DNA of 64,000 nt from Saprospiraceae bacterium (GTDB taxonomy: Bacteria > Bacteroidota > Bacteroidia > Chitinophagales > Saprospiraceae), in NCBI GenBank assembly GCA_021299835.1, contig JAJTER010000024.1, forward strand, positions 18,960 through 82,959, written 5' to 3'. The notes under the pieces were generated by a model. The model did not search any database, was not told the DNA's origin, and saw only the letters and a program-made list of their open reading frames with translations. The first letter of the stretch is position 1; the number at the start of each line of letters is the position of its first letter. Below are positions 27,468 to 36,478 of this stretch, piece after piece. The position numbers and the translations under genes are program-made.

Positions 27468-29528
27468 ATGAAAAAAACAACCAACCTTCAACGTCTTACC
27501 TTTTTAGGTCTTCTTTTTATAGTTAAACCTTTATTTTCACAAAATAATGCAACTTCAAGTGTACCGGATAGTTTAATATCTCTTGACCTTAATGAGGTCA
27601 TTTTTACGGGTAAAAAATTGAAATCCAATGTTTTTAATACGGCGGAATCCATATCCATCCTTCATTCAAAAGCACTTTCCTTAAATTCCCAGCGAAATAC
27701 ACCTGAGTTATTAAATGAAGCACCAGGAGTATTTCTTCAAAAGACAAATCATGGTGGAGGTTCTGCGTTTCTAAGAGGTTTAACTGGCAATCAAGTATTA
27801 TATTTAATTGATGGCATTAGGATAAATAATGCCATTACCCGTTATGGCCCCAATCAATATTTGAACACCATTGATCGGTTTAGCTTAGAAAGAATTGAGA
27901 TTGTTCGTGGTTCTGGTTCTGTACTTTTTGGCTCTGACGCAATAGGTGGTGTAATAAATATGTTGAGTATAAATCCAGATGTAAATCAACAAAAGGCGTT
28001 ATCTGGTAAAATTTCTACCAGAATAGGCTCTAACCATCTGGAAGAAAGTTTAAATGGAAGAATAAGTTATAAAAATAAGGAAAGTTGGTTGACCTCGGGC
28101 ATCACAACCCGTTCCTTTGGTGATTTGATTGGCGGAAAAAACACCAAGTTACAGCATCCCAGTGGCTATGACGAATTTTGCTATGACGTAAAAACTAATA
28201 TACAAATTAACAAAAGGCATACGATTCAAGGTCTTTTACAGTACGTCCACCAAAAAGATGTGCCGGTTTATCATAAATATATATTGGAAAATTTTGCCCT
28301 TAATAAAATGGATCCTCAAAAAAGGAGTCTGGCGTATGTCGGTTATACTTACACTCCTGAAAAAGGATTTATCCAAAACATAAAATTCACTCCCAATATC
28401 CAGCAAGTCGCAGAGAGCAGATGGAGTAAAAAAAATAACAGCAACCTGACTACGATTGAAAATGATACAGTAGAAATATTTGGTGTATTGACTGAATTGA
28501 ATACCTTAAAAAATATAGGGGATTGGAAATGGTCGGGAAGTCATGGATTTGACCTTTATCATGACAAAGTAAACAGTAATAGGATTCAAATGTATGATAA
28601 TAATACGCCTATATTTAAAAGGGGACTTTATCCTGATGATGCTACGCAAATCAGTTATGCTTTTTTTACCAACCAACATATCGAAAAAAATAAATTTCAG
28701 GTAACCCTGGGAAATCGTATCCAGTTCCTTTCCTTACAAATTCCCATTGACAATGGGCAGATTATAAATATTCAACCCAAGGCATGGGTAGGAAATTTTT
28801 ATGTAGCACAATCCATATTACCGAAATTAAAATTGATTTACGGGTTAAATACCGGATTTAGAGCACCAAATATAGATGATTTAGGTAGCCTGGGCATTGT
28901 AGATTTCAGATATGAGATACCCAACTATGAATTAAGACCTGAAAAATCGGCACAAATACAAATAGGTTACAAATGGAATGGACCTAAATTTAACTGGGAA
29001 ACCTATACTTATTATAATCGCCTGAAGGACATTGTCGTACGAAACAAGAAAGGAAATGAAACAATAGATGGTTACCCAGTTTACATCAAGGAAAATGCAG
29101 AAAACGGTTATATTATGGGTTTGGAGACAAATTTTCAATATATCCTGGGCAGATCCTTACAATTGACAGGTAGCCTTACCTATACCTATGGACAAAATAC
29201 AAGTAAGAAAGAACCTATTAGAAGAATCCCTCCACTTTTTGGTTATGTCAATATTCAATATCAAAAGGAGAAATATTGGGCTAAATTATTTTTTCAACTG
29301 GCTGGTAAACAGCAAAGGCTTGCCGCCGGCGATATTTCTGACAATAGGATTGGCCGCTTGGGAACGCCCGGCTGGAGCGTAATCAATATATCCAATGGAT
29401 TCAATTTCAAAAAAATAGATATAAATCTTACGCTCCAGAATGTATTGGACAAGGATTATAAATTCCATGGATCTGGAATTAATGGCGTTGGCAGATCCTT
29501 AATTCTTGAATTTAGCTGGTCCATTTGA
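27468..29528 (+). CDS. TonB-dependent outer-membrane receptor
   Basis: 686 residues, signal peptide ending PLFSQ. The plug domain (about 45-160) has LNSQRNTPELLNEAPGVF, GGGSAFLRGLTGNQVLYLIDG and the conserved ERIEIVRGSGSVLFGSDAIGGVIN. The barrel follows and ends with an aromatic strand (ILEFSWSI). Plug and barrel resemble the BtuB/hemin/siderophore group rather than SusC: no N-terminal carboxypeptidase-like domain. Ligand unknown. Its last 30 bp overlap tail-to-tail with the phosphoesterase gene on the other strand. Confidence 0.9.
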   Translation: MKKTTNLQRLTFLGLLFIVKPLFSQNNATSSVPDSLISLDLNEVIFTGKKLKSNVFNTAESISILHSKALSLNSQRNTPELLNEAPGVFLQKTNHGGGSAFLRGLTGNQVLYLIDGIRINNAITRYGPNQYLNTIDRFSLERIEIVRGSGSVLFGSDAIGGVINMLSINPDVNQQKALSGKISTRIGSNHLEESLNGRISYKNKESWLTSGITTRSFGDLIGGKNTKLQHPSGYDEFCYDVKTNIQINKRHTIQGLLQYVHQKDVPVYHKYILENFALNKMDPQKRSLAYVGYTYTPEKGFIQNIKFTPNIQQVAESRWSKKNNSNLTTIENDTVEIFGVLTELNTLKNIGDWKWSGSHGFDLYHDKVNSNRIQMYDNNTPIFKRGLYPDDATQISYAFFTNQHIEKNKFQVTLGNRIQFLSLQIPIDNGQIINIQPKAWVGNFYVAQSILPKLKLIYGLNTGFRAPNIDDLGSLGIVDFRYEIPNYELRPEKSAQIQIGYKWNGPKFNWETYTYYNRLKDIVVRNKKGNETIDGYPVYIKENAENGYIMGLETNFQYILGRSLQLTGSLTYTYGQNTSKKEPIRRIPPLFGYVNIQYQKEKYWAKLFFQLAGKQQRLAAGDISDNRIGRLGTPGWSVINISNGFNFKKIDINLTLQNVLDKDYKFHGSGINGVGRSLILEFSWSI

Positions 29529-32321
29529 CGATTTCTTACCTGATTTTTCCTCACGTTCCTTAGCCTGTCGTTTCATTTCTTTCATGTCATCCATTTCAGG
29601 ACTTTCTTTTAGTGCCTTCCAGTCAAATTTCTCATCAAAAGGATCCAATGCTTTTTGCGGGTCAAAAATCCTGGCATCTACGGGTAAGGCAATATAGGGA
29701 GAAAAATCAGGCTTATCGGTAAACATATCAGATAAATCGGAGGCAGAAGCATCGTATTGATTCAGATAAGGAATGCCCAGTATATTCCAGAATGTCTTGA
29801 AAATACTACCGAAGCTGCTATGAGTATGGCTGATATGATTGCGTTTTGTATAAGGAGATATAGCCATTAGCACGCTTCTATGGGCATCAACGTGATCTAC
29901 CCCACCCTGCGCATCATCTTCTGTTATCAAAATGAGCATATTTTTCCAATAAGGTGTTTTTGATAAAAACTCAACGATTCTGCCTACTGCCAGGTCATTA
30001 TCGGCCATATAACTCTCCTTAAATGGGTAACCAGCCTCGGGTCTTTCTCCGGAACCATGATCATTTGGCAAAATAACAGTAAGCATACTGGGTAAACTAT
30101 CTTTTCCGGGACCCCATTTCTCATTGAATTCCTTTTCAAAAACAGTCATTCTGAACTGGTCAGGAATGGCCATATTGTAAGTAGCAAATTCGTAACTGGT
30201 TCTATCTAATAAAGGGGTTGGCATCGGATAATTTGCTTTATGGCGAATGCCGCCATATTTGTAAGTGTCTTTATAATCAGCAGGTTCGAACATAACACCA
30301 AAACCAAAATTAAAGTACGATTTATCATGTCTGTACAAATGATCCCACATGGAACCTGCTTCGTTATAATCTTCAGGGAAAATGGCTCCAGCAGCTCCGT
30401 TTATTCCTAAATTCCCGGGAGCTTCTGAATTTTCCTTATGCTCTCTGTTATTTCCATAATTAGCCGGCGTCGTAGCCTCTACCCATTCATTGGGATAAGT
30501 ATTTGCCAACCAACGATGGCCGTCCGCTGAAACATCGGAATCGACATAAAAATTATCACTTATCGCAAAGCGTTCAGCCAATTTTATATGGTTTGGCATA
30601 ACATTTACATTTTCAATGACATTAGATTTATTTTTATTAGACACAGTACGGTTTAATCCAAAAGGTGCCAACGTAGAGTCCCCCAGCCCATTCTTCATTT
30701 GGCCGAAAATATCGTCATACGTTCTATTTTCTTTTGAAATGAAAACAATGTGTTTGATTGGGGAATCTTTTTGCCCTGGAAAAAGTGGAATAGGATTATT
30801 CTTTCTGGCATTATATATTGGGCTATTAGCGGGAATAATTTTAAAATTATTCTCAATCACCTGTTTCGTTAAGGCAGGTAATTGATCATCCGTTGGAACA
30901 TCAGTAACCTGAACGGCACCATGCATTAAATTGCCAATATAACTTCCCGACACACCCATTTTAAAGGTAGAACCGCCATTGGGACCACTTCCAAAGCCCT
31001 TTGCATTGGAAATGATTAATTTTTTACCATCGGGTGAAACCTTTAATTTAGCTGGAAACCAAGCCGTAGGAATATGTCCCAAAACCTTTAATGTACTTAC
31101 ATCTATCACAGCCACAGCGTTAATGCCAGATTCTGCCACATAAATTCTTTTTTCGTCAGGTGAAACCGCTAATCCAAAAGGAATAATACCTCTTAATGTA
31201 GCTAGCTTTTCTTCGGGCGCAAGCTTAATATGGGTTACAATTTGCTGGTTTTCAGCGTTCAGCACGGTAATATTATCATTATTTCCATTACTAATAAATA
31301 CATATTTCCCTGCAACGACCATAGAATTGGGACTTGAGCCACCCACGGCAGGAATGCCTTCAACCAGGTCACCAATTAAATGTCCTGTTTTTATTTTAGC
31401 TGTTACCCGAGGCTGCAAATTATTTTCAACATTCACCGCCCAAACAGAAAAAGACTCCTCAGCATTAATGGGTCCCAATCCGGGTACTAATATAGAATCA
31501 TTCTGATAACCACGCTCAGCCTCAGGCGTATTATAGGCAAATACAGGTTTTTTAACGGAAGTCTTTTTCCACTCACCCTCTTCTTTTTTCCAGATATAGT
31601 CATATTGATACATTCCCACATTAGCCACATAGACTGTTTTCTCGTCTTTTGATAAAGCGATGCCAAAAGGATAGCGACCCACGGGACAAGAAGAAATCAG
31701 TTTTTTCTCAATAACATCTACAATTAGTATTCTGAATCCTATTTGATCCACTGCAAAAAGATATCGTCCATCCTTACTTAACACCATGTCACCAATGTAT
31801 CCATGTAAATAATTAAACTTATTATTTTTAAAACTGCAGTCAATATCTCCTTTCGATTTACCCGTATTTGCATCAAAAGAATAAATTTTATTAGCTTGTC
31901 CACCTGCAGCGTAAACGGTTTGATTATCGGGAGAAATAGCAATACCCATGAAAACAGATTCCAAAACCCCTTTATCACTTTTTACGGTGGGTGGAATCTG
32001 AGTTATTTGAGGATTATCTGTTAGAATATTTTTTAAAATACTTATGGATATTGGGCTCGTTCCAGAATTAGCTGTAATAGCGATAGAGCCATCCATACTG
32101 AGGGTTAAGCCATAAGGATGCGGAGCGACTTGATGCACTTTTCCGGAAGGTGTGATGACCCTGCCGTTAGGAATAATGGTTTTACCGTTTTTATCAATCT
32201 TTACATAACCATCACCAGCGGGTGCAGAAATGATAAATGGTACCGATTGGGCATGTGTTAAAATGGAAATACCCACTAAAAGAACAAGAAAAAATAGTTG
32301 TCGCATGTTGTTTTTCTTCAA
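29499..32321 (-). CDS. Secreted beta-propeller protein with phosphoesterase (phospholipase C/acid phosphatase-like) domain
   Basis: 940 residues, signal peptide ending THAQ. Residues ~30-480 are YVTN-type propeller repeats (SPDNQTVYAAGG, SKDEKTVYVANVGMY, SPDEKRIYVAESGINAV, SPDGKKLIISN). Residues ~530-880 form a phosphoesterase domain: HIVFISKENRTYDDIFG (metal-site start), FAISDNFYVDSDVSADGH, and ILITEDDAQGGVDHVDAHR near the end. The Lys/Glu-rich C-terminal tail is encoded in the region that overlaps the TonB receptor. Probably periplasmic or on the surface, releasing phosphate from esters; the substrate is not known. Convergent with the TonB gene, and a joint role in nutrient uptake is only a guess. 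Confidence 0.87.
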   Translation of the reverse strand: MKKNNMRQLFFLVLLVGISILTHAQSVPFIISAPAGDGYVKIDKNGKTIIPNGRVITPSGKVHQVAPHPYGLTLSMDGSIAITANSGTSPISISILKNILTDNPQITQIPPTVKSDKGVLESVFMGIAISPDNQTVYAAGGQANKIYSFDANTGKSKGDIDCSFKNNKFNYLHGYIGDMVLSKDGRYLFAVDQIGFRILIVDVIEKKLISSCPVGRYPFGIALSKDEKTVYVANVGMYQYDYIWKKEEGEWKKTSVKKPVFAYNTPEAERGYQNDSILVPGLGPINAEESFSVWAVNVENNLQPRVTAKIKTGHLIGDLVEGIPAVGGSSPNSMVVAGKYVFISNGNNDNITVLNAENQQIVTHIKLAPEEKLATLRGIIPFGLAVSPDEKRIYVAESGINAVAVIDVSTLKVLGHIPTAWFPAKLKVSPDGKKLIISNAKGFGSGPNGGSTFKMGVSGSYIGNLMHGAVQVTDVPTDDQLPALTKQVIENNFKIIPANSPIYNARKNNPIPLFPGQKDSPIKHIVFISKENRTYDDIFGQMKNGLGDSTLAPFGLNRTVSNKNKSNVIENVNVMPNHIKLAERFAISDNFYVDSDVSADGHRWLANTYPNEWVEATTPANYGNNREHKENSEAPGNLGINGAAGAIFPEDYNEAGSMWDHLYRHDKSYFNFGFGVMFEPADYKDTYKYGGIRHKANYPMPTPLLDRTSYEFATYNMAIPDQFRMTVFEKEFNEKWGPGKDSLPSMLTVILPNDHGSGERPEAGYPFKESYMADNDLAVGRIVEFLSKTPYWKNMLILITEDDAQGGVDHVDAHRSVLMAISPYTKRNHISHTHSSFGSIFKTFWNILGIPYLNQYDASASDLSDMFTDKPDFSPYIALPVDARIFDPQKALDPFDEKFDWKALKESPEMDDMKEMKRQAKEREEKSGKKSSNGPAKFKN

Positions 32322-32390
32322 ATCTACTTAAAATTTTACCATCTTTATACGGATTTTTAGTCCTATTTATAAAGCAAATGATTAATTAAC

Positions 32391-33059
32391 ATGACCTTTA
32401 CATTAAACCGACCTAAAATTAAAATTTGCTGTATCAGCAGTTTGGAAGAAGCTTTTCTTGCCATAAAACATGGTACTGATGCACTTGGACTTGTTGGAAA
32501 TATGCCCAGTGGACCTGGTATAATATCGGATGAACTCATTTCACAAATAACTAAGCATATACCTCCTCCTATAGCGACTTTCTTGCTCACAAGTGAAAGG
32601 AAAGCATCAGATATTATAGCTCATCATCAAAAGGTACATACAAATACCATACAAATAGTCGATTCCTTATTAGAAATGGACTATGCCAAGATTAGAGAAG
32701 CTATTCCAACTGTAAAAATAGTACAGGTTATTCATGTTCTAAATGAAAAACAAATAGAGGAAGCGCTGGAGGTTGAGCCATGGGTGGATGCTATTCTCCT
32801 GGATAGCGGAAATCCTAATCTGAAGGTTAAAATTTTAGGCGGAACGGGAAATTCACATGACTGGAAGTTAAGTAGAAAAATCAGGGAGGCGGTGAAAAAA
32901 CCAGTTTTTTTAGCCGGTGGCATAAATGCTCAAAATGTGCAACAAGCTATAGAGGAAGTCAATCCTTACGGCATAGATTTATGCAGTAGCGTAAGAACAA
33001 ACGGACAGTTAGATGCCTCAAAGCTGGATATTTTTTTTAAGGCTATTCATATTTCTTAA
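32391..33059 (+). CDS. TrpF-like (phosphoribosylanthranilate isomerase family) TIM-barrel protein
   Basis: 222 residues. TrpF landmarks retained are the N-terminal KICCISSLEEA (catalytic Cys), AILLDSGNP (Asp at the second catalytic site), ILGGTGNSHDW and FLAGGINAQNVQQAI (phosphate-binding loops). The SPR and QLHG motifs of true TrpF are replaced (MPSGPGI, TIQIVDS), and no other trp gene is nearby. It is therefore a diverged TrpF homologue and its substrate may differ. The Rieske gene follows 42 bp downstream and may be co-transcribed. Confidence 0.75.
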   Translation: MTFTLNRPKIKICCISSLEEAFLAIKHGTDALGLVGNMPSGPGIISDELISQITKHIPPPIATFLLTSERKASDIIAHHQKVHTNTIQIVDSLLEMDYAKIREAIPTVKIVQVIHVLNEKQIEEALEVEPWVDAILLDSGNPNLKVKILGGTGNSHDWKLSRKIREAVKKPVFLAGGINAQNVQQAIEEVNPYGIDLCSSVRTNGQLDASKLDIFFKAIHIS

Positions 33060-33101
33060 ACATTTAAATGTTGAGAATGTTAGGCTTAAAAAAAAATAAA
33101 C

Positions 33102-33545
33102 ATGGACAGAAGAACTTTTATTCAAGAATTAAGAGTACCCGTTTTAGCCACTTGTGCCATTTGCTTAGGGTCATGTGCTAAAGACGATATTACTACGCCA
33201 GGTGGAGGTAATACGGGGGGTAACAATACAGGTGGAAACACCACGAATAGTTTTAAAGTCGATTTAACTAAAGAACTTCAAGCCGTTGGTTCTTTTATTT
33301 TTAACGATAAAATTATTGTAGTTCGTCTAGCCGCTGGAAGCGTCCCATCTTCTTTTGTTGCCTTGCAAAGAGCATGCACTCATCAGGGAACCGACGTCAA
33401 TTGGAACGCATCTAAAAATGAATTCGTTTGTCCGAATCATGGCGCTCGTTTTAATACTTCAGGACAAAATATTGGAGGTCAATCTACCAGCGCTTTACCT
33501 GTGTACGCCATCAGTATTTCAGGAACCACGCTATCTGTTGGATAA
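33102..33545 (+). CDS. Rieske [2Fe-2S] protein, exported
   Basis: 147 residues. It opens MDRRTFIQEL (Tat-like RR) and a hydrophobic stretch ending at GSC, so it may be a Tat substrate and lipoprotein. A Gly/Asn/Thr-rich linker follows. The cluster ligands are seen in RACTHQGTDVNW (C-x-H) and FVCPNHGARF (C-x-x-H). No oxygenase domain is present, so it should be a small electron carrier in the periplasm; its partner is unknown. Its stop is immediately adjacent to that of the convergent WYL regulator. Confidence 0.9.
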   Translation: MDRRTFIQELRVPVLATCAICLGSCAKDDITTPGGGNTGGNNTGGNTTNSFKVDLTKELQAVGSFIFNDKIIVVRLAAGSVPSSFVALQRACTHQGTDVNWNASKNEFVCPNHGARFNTSGQNIGGQSTSALPVYAISISGTTLSVG

Positions 33546-34448
33546 TTACTCCTCTTTGTTTTTTTCCAGAAATTTTAAGAATGGCTTTGAACCAAGGACG
33601 TTTACTTCCCCTCTCAGGCCTTTAACAAATCGAGCTGGGGGTGCAAAACTTTGAACTTTAACCTTAAAATGAAATCTACCCGTGCCATACATTTCATTAA
33701 CGAATGGCTTGCACATTGGGAATTCGTCTTTAAGAATTAAATAAGCTCTCATTGACATGTCCAGCTCGATGGTTTTATCGAGACTAGTACCTTGAAATCC
33801 AAAGATATCAGGTTTATTATACTTGTGTTGTTCTTCAAATTTGAAGGTTGCTTTAGTTATTTGTACCTCTGAAATACGCTCAACTTTAAAATATTTATTT
33901 TCACCCGATGAAACCTCGTAGGCAACAATAGCCTCATAATTAGGTGTAAATGCTATGGGTTCTACTAATCGATCTGATACTATCTGGCTATTTGCAGAAT
34001 AATAATTTTTAAGAATTACCTGATTTTTCTGAGTGATAGCCTCGTAAAGGTTAAATATAATTTGAGAAAGATGCGCTTTAAAAATATTTTCTGCACCTAC
34101 ATTTGCTACCGTCAGTCCTTGTATTTTCTGTAATACACTTTGTGATAAATTATGTTGATTTCCTACACTTTGAACCAGTTTAACCAAGTAATCTATCTCT
34201 TGATCGGAAAGATTCAATGACTTTTTATCCACATCAGCAGGTAAAAAGTACCTGTTTTCATCGTCCTTTAATACTTTGATACCTAGCTCCGCTAAAAGAT
34301 CCAGGTATCTATACACCGAGCGTTCAGAAATATCCAATAAACTTACCAAGGTTTTCATACCTTTCGATGGCCTGGCTTTTAAAAAGTTAATCAACTCAAA
34401 AACCCTGAAAATTCTATTTTGATTGAACATAAATGAATATTTTTTCAA
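33546..34448 (-). CDS. HTH/WYL-domain transcriptional regulator
   Basis: 300 residues (or 294 if the start is the Met at 34430). The N-terminal winged helix (RIFRVFELINFLKARPSKGMKT, split; DISERSVYRYLDLLAELG) is followed by a helical linker and a C-terminal WYL-type domain (~130-280: KNYYSANSQIVSDRLVEPIAFT, FKVERISEVQ). WYL regulators bind small ligands or nucleic acids and control diverse stress and defence genes. No defence genes are beside it. It ends back-to-back with the Rieske gene. Confidence 0.85.
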   Translation of the reverse strand: MKKYSFMFNQNRIFRVFELINFLKARPSKGMKTLVSLLDISERSVYRYLDLLAELGIKVLKDDENRYFLPADVDKKSLNLSDQEIDYLVKLVQSVGNQHNLSQSVLQKIQGLTVANVGAENIFKAHLSQIIFNLYEAITQKNQVILKNYYSANSQIVSDRLVEPIAFTPNYEAIVAYEVSSGENKYFKVERISEVQITKATFKFEEQHKYNKPDIFGFQGTSLDKTIELDMSMRAYLILKDEFPMCKPFVNEMYGTGRFHFKVKVQSFAPPARFVKGLRGEVNVLGSKPFLKFLEKNKEE

Positions 34449-34540
34449 ATAAAGTCATTTTTTTTTGCTTTTGAAAACTTACTGACCTTAATTGGCAAAA
34501 TAAAGTATTTATTTTGTAATAATTTTAGTTTTCAGCCAAG

Positions 34541-34576
34541 CCACCTTAGCTATTCAGCCAGTTAGGGTGGTTTTTT
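34541..34576 (+). terminator. Plus-strand terminator with no plus-strand gene before it
   Basis: Stem CCACCTTAGC / GTTAGGGTGG (one G-T pair) with TTTTTT after it. On the plus strand no gene ends here: the nearest plus gene stops 1 kb earlier. On the minus strand there is no T-run. It may end a small plus-strand RNA starting within 34449-34540. Confidence 0.6.
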
Positions 34577-35345
34577 ATTGAATATATTTTTTCCGGTACC
34601 ATATAAAAGGTAAAAAGAAAAAATTCAAACCGATAATAGAAGGTAATATCCATTCTAATTTATTTATGGCCAGTAGGAATGACATAATCAATAATTGAAA
34701 TCCTAATCCATACATTGATAAAAAAGTCATAAACAAAGAAGGAAATGAAGTAGCTTTTGAGGCTTTGGGGTCTAAATAGTAAATAATTTTATCAAAAAGA
34801 CCATAGCTTAACTTATACCATTGGAATAAAAAATTAACCTTTCGCTGACTTTCGCCCGGATAAGCATCTGGTGCATTTATTTCAAATATTTGACTTGTAT
34901 GATCACTCCCGGCTGACTTATTTCGCAAGATTACGTAGTAATAATTATAAAGAGTACCCTGGGTTTGCAAACTAAAAAAGGCAATGAGCATGATGAAAAT
35001 GGAGACATCAGATTTCCAATAGAAGACCATTAAAAACATAAAATTTAACATAAGATCAAAAATGCTATCCAGATACCTGCCCACATAAGAAGGTTTATTT
35101 CTCATTCTTGCTAACTCTCCATCGGCTGCATCGATGACTGATTTTAGAATGATAAAGAAGGCAGCCAGATAAAAATGGTCTGTGAGGATAAAATAAATAG
35201 CCAGCAATCCGCTAAGACCAAATAGAAAGGTCAGATGAACAGGCGTTATGCTTGTATTGAGAGAGGCTCTGGAAATAAATTTTGCAAAAAATCTGCCATA
35301 ATCAGATAAATCCAAAAATTTATCTTTGTCAATAAGTTTAGGCAT
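34575..35345 (-). CDS. CDP-alcohol phosphatidyltransferase family membrane protein
   Basis: 256 residues with the full catalytic signature D-G-x2-A-R-x8-G-x3-D-x3-D, seen as DGELAR, then G, then LDSIFD at about 80-105. At least five hydrophobic helices. The enzyme swaps CMP on a CDP-alcohol for another alcohol in lipid synthesis; the acceptor (glycerol-P, inositol, other) cannot be told. It starts 25 bp after the DUF1295 gene, so the two are likely one operon acting in membrane lipid synthesis. Confidence 0.88.
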   Translation of the reverse strand: MPKLIDKDKFLDLSDYGRFFAKFISRASLNTSITPVHLTFLFGLSGLLAIYFILTDHFYLAAFFIILKSVIDAADGELARMRNKPSYVGRYLDSIFDLMLNFMFLMVFYWKSDVSIFIMLIAFFSLQTQGTLYNYYYVILRNKSAGSDHTSQIFEINAPDAYPGESQRKVNFLFQWYKLSYGLFDKIIYYLDPKASKATSFPSLFMTFLSMYGLGFQLLIMSFLLAINKLEWILPSIIGLNFFFLPFIWYRKKYIQ

Positions 35346-35370
35346 TATAATACTTAAAAGATGATTTTAA

Positions 35371-36294
35371 TTAATTCCTTTTTAGGAAATTCGGGATAAA
35401 GCGCGGTACTTTTTCCTGATATTCTTTATATTTCGGATATTTAGATGCTGAAATTTCCTCTGAAAAATTGGCACTTCCCCTGAATAAAAGAATTAAAAGA
35501 ATAGCGCCACCTATAGACCAATTAAACCATTGACCCGTAGCCTGGACGCTGAACAGATACAAAATAACCCATATAGCTTGTTCTGCGGCATAATTAGGAT
35601 GTCTGACAAAAGCCCATAAACCTTTAGATACAAATCCGTCTTCATATATCCCCAGGTCCTTATCGCTGTACATTCTATTATATTTTTCTGTTTGAAAATC
35701 GTATTGCTGCTGATCGGCAATATATTCAATGAATATGGCTGCCAAAAAAAGGAAAGCAAGAAGGTAATCAATCATTCCCACTGCAGCCACATTTTCTGCA
35801 TACACGGCAATTACGGGTAGCGTAATAAGAAAAATGAGGGTATTCTGGTAGAAGCAAATGAATCCCAAATTAAAAAGAGTCCAAATGAAAGGATTTTTAA
35901 GACCTGGTTTTTTTCGTAATATCGCCCAGCGATAATCCTCTTCACCTTCCCAAAATTTCCATGAATATGCTCCCCTTCTGGCAAAATTATAAGTAAGTCT
36001 CACTCCCCAGAGTGTAACTAAAATAGCCATAATTAACATCCTGTCATTCCACTGACCCAGATAAGCCATATACCAAACATAAACAACGGGTACAATACTC
36101 CATAGTTTGTCCACCTGCGAATAATTTTCTGTCAACTGCCCTACGGTAAAAGTGAATAAAATAACAGCTACTGCGATATAATAGGAATTTTCAATCATAT
36201 TCCATTGAATATCATTGGGTGGCGTACCAAAATAGAACGCACAGACTGGTAAAATAAAAAGGGTAATGAGCAGAAAAAATACCGTCTTTTTCAT
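35371..36294 (-). CDS. DUF1295 / steroid 5-alpha-reductase-like membrane protein
   Basis: 308 residues from MKKTVFFLL at 36294; an in-frame start at 36330 adds 12 residues with no support. About seven membrane helices. The C-terminal half holds the family signature DLGIYEDGFVSKGLWAFVRHPNYAAEQAIW and ends KYPKYKEYQEKVPRFIP (split), the NADPH/substrate region of the DUF1295 and isoprenylcysteine methyltransferase-like group. Possibly a reductase or methyltransferase acting on lipids. Co-directional with the CDP-alcohol transferase. Confidence 0.82.
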   Translation of the reverse strand: MKKTVFFLLITLFILPVCAFYFGTPPNDIQWNMIENSYYIAVAVILFTFTVGQLTENYSQVDKLWSIVPVVYVWYMAYLGQWNDRMLIMAILVTLWGVRLTYNFARRGAYSWKFWEGEEDYRWAILRKKPGLKNPFIWTLFNLGFICFYQNTLIFLITLPVIAVYAENVAAVGMIDYLLAFLFLAAIFIEYIADQQQYDFQTEKYNRMYSDKDLGIYEDGFVSKGLWAFVRHPNYAAEQAIWVILYLFSVQATGQWFNWSIGGAILLILLFRGSANFSEEISASKYPKYKEYQEKVPRFIPNFLKRN

Positions 36295-36398
36295 GATTTT
36301 TTGGAGTTTGTTTACTATTCGAGGTAACAAAAGTCGGTAAAACTAACTAAAATGCTCCTCATTATAAGTAGTTCTCTAAATAAAATTAAAATATACCT

Positions 36399-36406
36399 TA
36401 GCTTTG
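36399..36406 (+). promoter_or_regulatory. Candidate -7 element (TAGCTTTG) for the beta-lactamase-like gene
   Basis: Matches TAnnTTTG, 72 bp before the ATG at 36479. No clear -33 TTTG. Confidence 0.3.
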
Positions 36407-36478
36407 GTATTATTCAAAAACTCATTTACTTTTTAACACATTAATTTTTATTATCTTCCATAATTTAAATGGCAAAAA

